DNA from: Tuctoria greenei
Taxonomy: Eukaryota; Streptophyta; Magnoliopsida; Poales; Poaceae
Direction of reading: 5' to 3'
DNA: 64,000 nt
Assembly: GCA_036927565.1 (NCBI GenBank)
Contig: JAYESD010000010.1
Span: 38,061,298 to 38,125,297 of the forward strand
The position numbers and the translations under genes were made by a program. Shown one piece after another: positions 56,597-64,000 of the stretch (position 1 is its first letter; the number at the start of each line of letters is the position of its first letter). The notes below the pieces were generated by a model. It saw nothing but the letters and a program-made list of their open reading frames with translations, did no database searches and was not told the DNA's origin.

Positions 56597-57519
56597 ATCT
56601 CCCCCTTGATGAATGCATTGGAAACACCACTTAAAATCCGAACATTGGCTTATTCACATGAAAAGTTTTGAAAATAATTTTCTCCCCTTTTGAAAAATCA
56701 AATGAGAAAGAAAACTCAAAAACAAATATTTTCCCCCTATACATATTTCTTCCCCTTTGATAATGTATTCAGCAAGCTTCAAAAGAGAAATTTCAATGGT
56801 TATGAGCATATTATAATATATACATATAAGACAAAGCTCATCCAAGTCATACTATCAAGTAACTTACACCATCACATCAATGATACACATAAAGTAGTGT
56901 AAGCCATGCTAGAAATCAAGTGTAGTTTTCAATTTAAGCAAGTCATGATCTAAAAAACTTAACTATTTCAAGACCTGAAAGCGCGACACTTGTTGCTGCA
57001 TTTTTCATTTTTCAACATCATTTAACGAACAAATTCTGATCATATAACATTTGCAAGAGATTATGTTGCATCTGCCTTATTCTGACCAACCAAGCCAAGC
57101 CTATGTCATTTGACAATCAGAAGCTTAAGGATATGGTTTTAGTCACACACAACTTCTTCCAAGTTCATATCTAAGTGCAATGATAAGCCATCTCAAAAGA
57201 AGAAGTGTGATGCATGCATAGTCTCTTGATCTTTTCTCTTTTTTATTTGATCATAAAACCTCAACATGTGGATCGTTGATTGATTAATTTTTCATTATTA
57301 AAAGCACTTGTGAGCATGCAACAAGTTAAAAATAGCAAGAAAGTTTGATCATGACCAGATTTAATGTTAATGATTATTACAATTAATAGTCATTGTAAAA
57401 ATTACAAAATGTATAACATGAGTAATAAAGTAAAAACTTTCAGCATGTAAAAGGAACCAATTTAGATTCACACATAGACTTCCCAAGTTTAAGAAAACTC
57501 CCCCCCCCCCCCAATTTAA
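56597..57519 (-). other. Copia 3' untranslated interior
   Basis: AT-rich, with two C-runs on the plus strand (ctccccctt at 56600 and a run of C at about 57500) that read as purine tracts on the element strand. No gene. Confidence 0.55.
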
Positions 57520-59483
57520 GCCATGAGGATGCATAACCCCTATTTAACTACGAATGAAACAAAAACGAGTGAAATCCAAAGATTTTGTAAAAATGCTAGC
57601 CAATTGTTGTTCGGTATCTACATGGTGAAGCACACTGTTTCCTTTTTCAATATTATCACGGATAAAGTGATACCTAATGTTAATGTGCTTTGTTCAAGAA
57701 TGTTGCACAGGGTTTTTAGCAATGCAAGTGGCACTAGTGTTATCACAAAACAGTGGAATGCTATCTTGATCAACACCATAGTCCTTAAGTGTTTGAACAA
57801 TCCAAAGAATTTGTGAGAAAGCGCTAGCAGCAGCTATATATTCAGATTCAGCCGTGAATTGTGCAACTGAATTTTATTTTCTAGAGAACCAAGCAACAAG
57901 TGAATTACCAAGAAAATGTAGAGCACCTAAAGTACTTTTCCTATCAATCCTACAACCCCCAAAATCAGCATCCGAAAAAGCTTTCAAAGTAATGGTTGAG
58001 GAAGAAGGAAGAAAATGCTAAATTCTTGAGTTCCATGTAAGTATCTGATAATTCTTTTGACGGCTTGACAATTTGAAGCACGTTAGGAAGCTTGAAACCG
58101 TGCACAAAGACATACGCTGAATTGTATGTCCGGTCTTGATGCCGCGAGGTACAAAAGTGACCCGATCATGCTTCTATATTCCTTTTGATCTACAGGTTCA
58201 CCATCTTCATCAAGTTCATGTGTCGTTGCTGTACACATTGGTGTCCGAAGGGGCTTGCTTTTGTACATGTTGAAGCGCTTAAAGAGGTCTCTTGTATACT
58301 TTGTTTGATGCAGAAAAGTACCCTGCTTGGTTTTCTTGATTTGCAGCCCCAAAAAGTACATGAGTTCTCCCGTCATACTCATCTCAAATTCTGAACTCAT
58401 CATAGCTGAAAGCTTGGACACAAGATTATGAGGAGCACAACCAAAGATAATATCATCCACATACACTTGAATGAATAATGAGTCATTGCCATGCTTAAGT
58501 ACAAAAAGAGTTTTATCAACCTTGCCCATGCATGGTAAACCCCTTTTCAAGTAAGAATGTTTTTAACCTATCATTCCATGCTCTAGGGGCTTGTTTCAGA
58601 CCGTACAAGGCTTTGGACAGTTTGAAAACATGATTAGGAAAATTTGGATTTTCAAAACCCAGTGGTTGCTTGACATAAACCTCCTCGTCTATGTAGCCAT
58701 TAAGAAAAGCACTTTTAACATCCATTTGTATAACTTGAAACCTTTAGATGCAGCAAAAGCTAACAAAATTCTTATGGCTTCTAATCTACCAATAAGAGCA
58801 AAAGTTTTATCAAAATCTAAACCTTCAACTTGTGTGAAACCTTGAGCAACCAACCTAGCATTATTCCTAACCACAACCCCATCCTCACTTTGTTTATTTT
58901 TAAACACCCATTTAGTTCCAATTAAGGTGTGACCTTGAGGTGGAGGTACAACTTTCCAAACATTATTTCTTTCAAAATTTTCTAACTCTTCTTGCATGGC
59001 AATAATCCAAGATTCATTTGTGAGTGCATGTGATATATCTTTGGGGTTCAAAAGAAGCAACAAAAGCAGAATGAGCATGAGAGTTTGGGTCACAAAACTG
59101 GACCATGTGGCTCGTTCATGCAAACTTCCAATGATTTGTTGTGGAGGATAACTTTTGAGGACGCGGAGGGGAGTAGACACTTCACAAGCTCCTTCTTATT
59201 CATGTTCATCACAGATTGAAGAACTTGTGGCTTGAGGACGATCTGTACCAGCTGTAGTAGTTGTTGGTGTTGGTAGTGGTGCAAAATCAGCGGCGTGATC
59301 AACATCATTTGCTTCTGAATTTTCAGGCAGTAGCACCACTTCTTTGTCTTCTTCGATGAAAATACTCTCCCCATGCGTATGTGGATCTGAACCTGCAATA
59401 TTAGAGCCAGTACCTGGGCTAGCTTCATCAAAAGAAACCTCACAAGTCTCTGCAATTTTTTTAGTATCAAGTAAAAGCACATG
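57520..59483 (-). pseudogene. Copia pol: reverse transcriptase and RNase H
   Basis: On the minus strand, after a linker (LLLDTKKIAETCEVSFDEAS, acidic), the RT region reads AMQEELENFERNNVWKVVPP, IGTKWVFKNKQSEDG, ARLVAQGFTQVEGLDFDKTF, MDVKSAFLNGYIDEEVYVKQ, LSKALYGLKQAPRAWNDRLK and the active box QVYVDDIIFG. RNase H follows (DADFGGCRIDRKST, AQFTAESEYIAAASAFSQIL, DNTSATCIAKNP, TEQQLADIFTKSL). Frameshifts lie near 59185, 58705 and 58545, and stops in the RNase H part (near 57870 and 57690). The layout is unmistakably Ty1/copia. Confidence 0.92.
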
Positions 59484-61110
59484 CACTACCAGGATTCCCG
59501 GTTATTGCGACGAAAAAAATCATTGCAATAGGTCGAAATTCGTCGCGATAGGTTGTTGTCACAACGAAATAGAACGTCGCGATAGTTTTTCTGACTCGTG
59601 GCGATAACAGCCGTGGCAATAGGTTATTGCGACGACTTGACATCCATGGCAAATAGTATGGTATTGCGACGACTCCACGTTGGTGGCAAATAGTATGGTA
59701 TTGCAACGGTTTAATGTATTGCGACGATTTAACGTATTGCGACGAAAATATCGGTGTTGCAACGATGTCACATTCGTGGCAAAAAGTATGGTACTGCAAC
59801 GACTCCACGTTCGTTGCAAATAGTATGGTATTGCAACAGTTTAACGTATTGCGACGATTTAACGTATTGCAACAAAAATAACGGCGTTGCAATGATGCCA
59901 CATTCGTGGCAAAAAGTATGGTATTGCAACGACTCCACGTTCGTGGCAAATAGTATGGTATTGCAACGGTTTAACATATTGCGATGATTTAACGTATTGC
60001 AATGAAAATAATGGTGTTGCAACGATGCCACATTCGTGGCAAAAAGTATGGTATTGCAACAACTCCACGTTCGTGGCAAATAGTATGGTATTGCAACGGT
60101 TTAACGTATTGCGATGATTTAACGTATTGCAACGAATAGTACGTTATTTGCGACGATTTCACATCTGTGGCGATAAGTACGGTATCACCACGAGTTTATA
60201 CTTGTGGCGAATAGTATGGTATCGCGCTGTTTTCACATTTGCGGCGAATACTACGGTGTTGCAACGATTTCACATCCGTAGCAAATAGTACGGTATGGCA
60301 ACGTTTTTACATTCATGGCGAATAGTATGGTGTCGCAACGATTTCACATCCGTGGCGAATAGTACGGTATCACAACGATTTCACATGCGTGGCGAATAAT
60401 ATGGTATCGCGACGTTTTCACATCCGCGGCGAATAGTACGGTATCGCGACGATTTCACACTCGTGGCGAATAATATCGTATCGCGACGTTTTCACATTCG
60501 TGGCGAATACTACAGTGTTGCAACGATTTCACTTCCGTGGCGAATAGTACGGTATCGCGACGATTTCACACTCGTGGCGAATAATATGGTATCGCGCCGA
60601 TTTCACAGCCGTGGCCAATAATACGGTAATGCAACAATTTCACGTTCATGGCGAATAGTACAGTATTGCAACGATTTCAAAACTGTGACAACAATATTGT
60701 ATTGCAACGATTTCTTATGTGTGCCAATAGGTTCGTAATGCAACATATTCAAATCTGTTGCAACAGGGTCGTAATGCAACATTCTCTGGGTGGTGGCAAT
60801 AGCAGTCTAGTGCAACGCTTTTTTGGTCGTAGCCAAATGTTTGCAGTGCAACATTTTATAATTTGTGGCAATAGCTAGCTTCCTATTGCAACAGTTTATT
60901 TTCGTCGCAATAATATGTTAATGCCACATTTTATAATTAGCGGCACTAGAATCCTAATGCACCAGGTTTGAAAATTAGTGGCAACAGAATCAATTTATTC
61001 GCACACGATACGTCTGTCGACTTAACAACAAACATCCAGCAATTGATGCAACGCTCAAGGACCCTTACGTCGTTGCGAGACGATGTTATTTACAGTTTTT
61101 TCAGGTTGCA
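59484..61110. repeat. Subterminal repeats of CACTA element 2 (130-bp period)
   Basis: Built from short motifs such as gtattgcaacgatttcacat, then ccgtggcgaatagtacg. From 59671 to about 60190 a higher-order unit of 130 bases is clear, anchored by actccacgtt at 59671, 59801, 59931 and 60061. Beyond 60190 the units shorten to about 40-80 bases. Many cgacg/gcaacg positions alternate by C/T change. Confidence 0.85.
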
Positions 61111-61122
61111 ACATTCTACCCA

Positions 61123-62841
61123 TTAAATAGCACCGCGATGAGTTGTAGTATTAGGAATAGTTTCTCGAACATCCAGCTTTGACTTGGTGCGAGCAGAAGC
61201 CTTTTGTGGAGTTGTTGCTAGCCGTTGTTGATTTTGCAAGCTCTCCATCATTCTGCGCATGTCTGCTAGCTCCTTTTCTTGCCGTGCAGAATTGGATGCC
61301 ATCTGATCATGTAAAGCTTGGACTTCCTGGTTGAGCTGTTCATTTGCCTGGACGAAGCCATCCATCAGGGAGGTCATATAATCATTTCTTCCTTCCAACT
61401 CTTGCACCTGAGAGCTGAGGTCTTCATTTCTATTTTGCAAGGATCGAACTTGCTGGCCGAGCTGGTCAGACATCTTTCAGAAACATTAGGTTTAGCCATA
61501 TAACCACGCCCCTGAAACTGTGATCCTCCATAACCGGTTGCGGATATATAAGTAAGCTGGAAGATGTTGTTTCTCTCCTCATCTGGGATTGGGACTCCCA
61601 GCTCAGCTTCCTTGACATTGATTTGGGCACGTGCCTGGGTCTATATACAAAAAGAAAAATCACATGTACATTGCAAATATTTATTTAAATGGGGATTGTT
61701 TGAAGTGTTTCTCACATGTACAGCTTCTTCCTGCTCGTTTGCCCATTGACTGTTCTTCACATGGCTTGCCTCCAACAGTTCTATGTCATCGGGTTTTTTT
61801 CTGGTCTCTGGGTCTCGCTACATCAAATACAAGTAAAATTTGATTGAATGATTGTAGTGCAAAGTAAAAGCATGATTTAGTTTTCATACCTTCTCGTAAC
61901 TAAGTTGGGCGTAGGATTTTGATCCAAGCAAGTGTTTTGTCTTTTGAGTACTTCGATTTCGTGAATTGGTTCTGCTTATTGACTGCAATTTTAAGAATTA
62001 ATTTCACGAATGGGTGTTATCAAATAGTTTTTGTAGGATATGAAGGTACTAGAAAGCTAGCTGACCTTGAATCGCTCAGACCCAAAATAGTTCATAAGCA
62101 CCAACCAATCGGAATCTGCTATGTCAACAGGCTTGTTTTATATATGTTCCTCATCGGTCGAATACTTCTTATAGGTGGCATGCAATGTTGATCGCCAACC
62201 CTTGTAGTGCTCACCAGCAATCTTCAATATTTTTCTTCTAGTATCATCTGTGTCCTCCAAGTCCCAGGCATTATGTACATTGTATATCACACTGTTATAA
62301 ACGTACAAGATGGAGGTCGCTAGAAAAAAATACCTATGTGGGGTGTCACAACACTAACCAGAATGTCTCTCACTATATCGCTCTTCGAAGTATCGCCAAC
62401 CTCTGCCCACTTCCTTACACCAGCGAGGGGTGCATTTTTTTGTTGTAATAACCACATCATCGACAAAGTGCCGCTGATTAGGACCAACCGCAGCACCCAA
62501 TCTATCAGACCACTGAATTTGTAGCTTCCGATTCTGATCATTCGTTCTATTTGCATATGCTAGATAGTGCAATTTAGCAACCTTAAGTCCTTTAGCAACC
62601 CCTCTTCCAAACTTCTTTCCTTCTGTTAGTGTCATTTAAACGATAAATGTTTAAAGCAAATTAGCAACTGACCAGGCCTAGTATCATGTACAAATATTGT
62701 GAAAGAAGAAGAAGTCTGATGTTTTACCATCTTCAGGACGAGTGCGGCAAATACGAGCGTGGGAACACCACGTCGCAACAACATTTTGCTCCATATTGGG
62801 TGATGCATCGACTTGTTGACTTCTTTGTTGCTGTTCATACC
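61123..62841 (-). pseudogene. Plant transposase of Transposase_24 (Ptta/En/Spm) type, multi-exon
   Basis: This class corresponds to the second CACTA protein, thought to bind subterminal repeats. On the minus strand: exon about 62841-62728 (SPNMEQNVVATWCSHARICR, donor gtaaaac); exon about 62622-62350 with GVAKGLKVAK, RKLQIQWSDRLGAAVG, HFVDDVVITTKKCTP and, after a one-base shift in an A-run, VRKWAEVGDTSKSDIVRDIL; exon about 62285-62065 (DTRRKILKIAGEHYKGWRST, ATYKKYSTDEEHI, DWLVLMNYFGSERFK, one stop); further exons near 61920-61740 and 61630-61500 (ELGVPIPDEERNNIFQLTYI); and a C-terminal coiled coil (61473-61123, GQQVRSLQNRNEDLSSQVQE). Exon limits are approximate and the first exon is unclear. 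At least one frameshift and one stop. Confidence 0.75.
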
Positions 62842-63170
62842 CTACAATCAGGCATCAGGCAGTAGTCAGTGGCGCTACAGCACCCGTAGTACTGCAGTGG
62901 ATTTTTAGTCCAGCTGCGAAGCAGGCAAGACAGTAGCTGGTGATGCTAGAGAAAGAGAGGGTTCGCCGGGTGCTCATCCTCTGCAGTACTGCCAGTTCGG
63001 TCTGACCGACCTCAGCAGGAGCGCGTCTCAAGGCGAATTGGTTGCAGGGCGAGTCATGGACGTTAGTGGTATTAGCAGCTAGAGGATGCAAGACAGATGA
63101 GGCGGGCAGCTTGCGACGTTTAACAAAGCTAGGGTTCAGTCTGGCAGTGCAGTGACCACATTTAAGTCAG
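62842..63170. other. Upstream part of CACTA element 2 gene
   Basis: A minus-strand frame (63091-62855, QFALRRAPAEVGQTELAVLQ) may be the first exon or leader; its splice link to the next exon is not clear. No subterminal repeats are seen here. Confidence 0.35.
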
Positions 63171-63171
63171 A

Positions 63172-63335
63172 GGATCGACGTCCAGATCACACCGGTGATC
63201 TCACATGACATACGTTTTTACTACAGGCGATGTAGTAAAGATCCAACGGTGTGATTCCGTTGGATCTTTACTGCATCGCGTGCAGTAATAACGTATAAGT
63301 CAGGTGATCTGCGTCCATTGATATCACCCCGGAGC
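63172..63335. repeat. Foldback MITE
   Basis: Nested inverted repeats: gatgtagtaaagatccaacg pairs with cgttggatctttactgcatc (63219-63278) around a short loop, and outside it acatacg/cgtataagt and atcgacgtccagatca / tgatctgcgtccattgat pair. The right side ends near atatcaccccgg. Confidence 0.75.
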
Positions 63336-63674
63336 AAGTCTCGAGGCTAGGAGGACAGTGTGGCGGATCTAGGAATTAAATTTAGGTGGATTGCATACTG
63401 ATATTTTGCTCTGCATGTTAGCATCTCGCCCTAAAGTGCTACTAGAACGGATACATGAATATAATCTTGCGTTAATTACTAGACATCAGCAACGCATTTG
63501 GCAGTGTAAAAAACAAAATTGAGATCATATAAGCAGCAATGAACCCTCATGTACATGCATCTCTAAACTATATGATGCTAACATTTCTTAGCGGACAGGG
63601 GTTAATGATATTGGACTATTTTTTCCAGTGTATGCCATGTCATATGGGGCATAGCATGTAGGTACGCCGTAATG
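63336..63674. other. Spacer without recognisable genes
   Basis: AT-rich with gtggcggatctaggaatta near 63360, a phrase seen at ends of repeated DNA in cereals, but no inverted partner was found. No coding frame. Confidence 0.35.
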
Positions 63675-63960
63675 GCCAGGGGTTTGCGGGCGGCGGGGTC
63701 ATCATGGCACGCGAAACGATGGGACGTGGAGATGGAGGGAGACGCGTCGGGGAGGACAGTGAAGTGACCACCAGCAGGGCGTGGGCGCCGGCTGGTGCTG
63801 GAGTGACCGACGGCGACATGGGTTTGCGGGCGGCAGGGTCATCATGACACGCGAAGGATGGGACGTGGCGTTGGTCGAGGGAGATGCGTTTCTGAGGACA
63901 CTGAAGTGAGCAGCAGCAGGGCGTGAGCGCCGGTGCCGGAGTGGCGGCGGCAAGAGAGCC
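63675..63960. repeat. Imperfect tandem duplication of about 140 bp
   Basis: Unit 1 (about 63679-63820) and unit 2 (about 63821-63955) share gggtttgcgggcggc, ggggtcatcat...cacgcgaa, gatgggacgtgg, gaggaca...gtgaag and cagcagggcgtg. GC-rich, unlike the DNA to the left. Minus-strand frames here (Pro/Ala/Thr/Ser-rich) have no recognised domain. Confidence 0.65.
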
Positions 63961-64000
63961 CAGCGTGTGCGTGTAGGCATCAATAAAGCACGCCATCACA

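Larger units (their letters stand above)
55044..59483 (-). mobile_element. Ty1/copia element (Maximus/SIRE-like), cut by CACTA
   Basis: The 3' LTR at 55044-56596, polypurine tract, and part of pol (RNase H and RT) run on the minus strand. At 59483/59484 a CACTA terminus interrupts the pol region before the integrase part, so gag, protease and the 5' LTR are outside the window. The LTR is about 1.55 kb, long as in Maximus/SIRE-type elements. Confidence 0.8.
59484..63170 (-). mobile_element. CACTA element 2 (3' part)
   Basis: Terminus at 59484 (CACTACCAGGATTCCCGG), flanked by atg as possible 3-bp target copy, followed inward by subterminal repeats and a gene of Transposase_24 type read toward the terminus. 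The other end is not found; it may be beyond the window or hidden by the insertions at 63.2 kb. The terminus resembles that at 11423, so the two CACTA elements are related families. Confidence 0.75.

Noticed and set aside
59559..60079. Minus-strand ORFs of 69-160 codons rich in Cys/Asn/Thr
   Set aside because: Translations of the 130-bp subterminal repeat of CACTA element 2.

Overview
The window looks like intergenic DNA from a large-genome grass, probably a Pooideae/Triticeae-type cereal. This rests on Stowaway-type ends (ctccctcc...gggacggag), CACTA (En/Spm) transposons with grass-type subterminal repeats, nested LTR retrotransposons of 13 kb with transition-rich decay, and captured fragments of grass-typical gene families. 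I see no rRNA, tRNA, CRISPR or ordinary single-copy host gene with a complete structure. Almost everything is mobile DNA, much of it nested and broken.

Layout. 1-11423: CACTA territory. The 5' end of a CACTA element occurs twice (1-891 and 4099-4989). Between the copies lies a 3.2 kb block with pieces of three host-like genes (F-box pseudogene, a short intact ORF, and a wheat-type DUF protein pseudogene). The second copy leads into a three-exon TNP2-type transposase gene (4703-8338) killed by about five stops. A cluster of foldback/MITE-like sequences follows (8.4-9.55 kb), then a 71-bp subterminal repeat array ending in a CACTA terminus at 11423. 11424-15813: a piece related to the LTR of element R, then a degenerate array of long tandem repeats with GT-rich and TATC microsatellites.

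15814-55043: nested Ty3/gypsy elements. A truncated LTR (Q, 15814-16724) abuts element P1 (16725-29771, + strand). P1 is a Tat-type gypsy element with gag, protease, RT, RNase H, an extra RNase H, integrase, and a long antisense ORF (aORF) downstream of pol. P1 abuts the truncated 3' LTR of R (29772-49990, - strand), an LTR element with a non-coding 5 kb interior. The 5' LTR of R is split by P2 (36279-49041, - strand), a second Tat-type element in opposite orientation to P1. R itself sits in S (49991-55043, + strand), a deletion derivative with gag and protease but no pol, still carrying aORF remnants.

55044-64000: a Maximus/SIRE-like Ty1/copia element on the - strand (3' LTR 55044-56596, pol 57520-59483), cut by a second CACTA element whose terminus is at 59484 and which carries 130-bp subterminal repeats and a Transposase_24-type gene. 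The right edge holds a foldback MITE and a 140-bp tandem duplication.

How the parts work together: in the P elements gag-pol and the aORF are convergent units, one read from each strand, meeting over a short tandem-repeat region that recurs in all three Tat copies. The aORF keeps the same domain order (PF04195-like head, Pro/Ala/Glu-rich middle, coiled-coil tail) and the same intron position in P1 and P2, which is the most interesting biology here. All elements look immobile on their own because of stops, frameshifts or altered catalytic residues.
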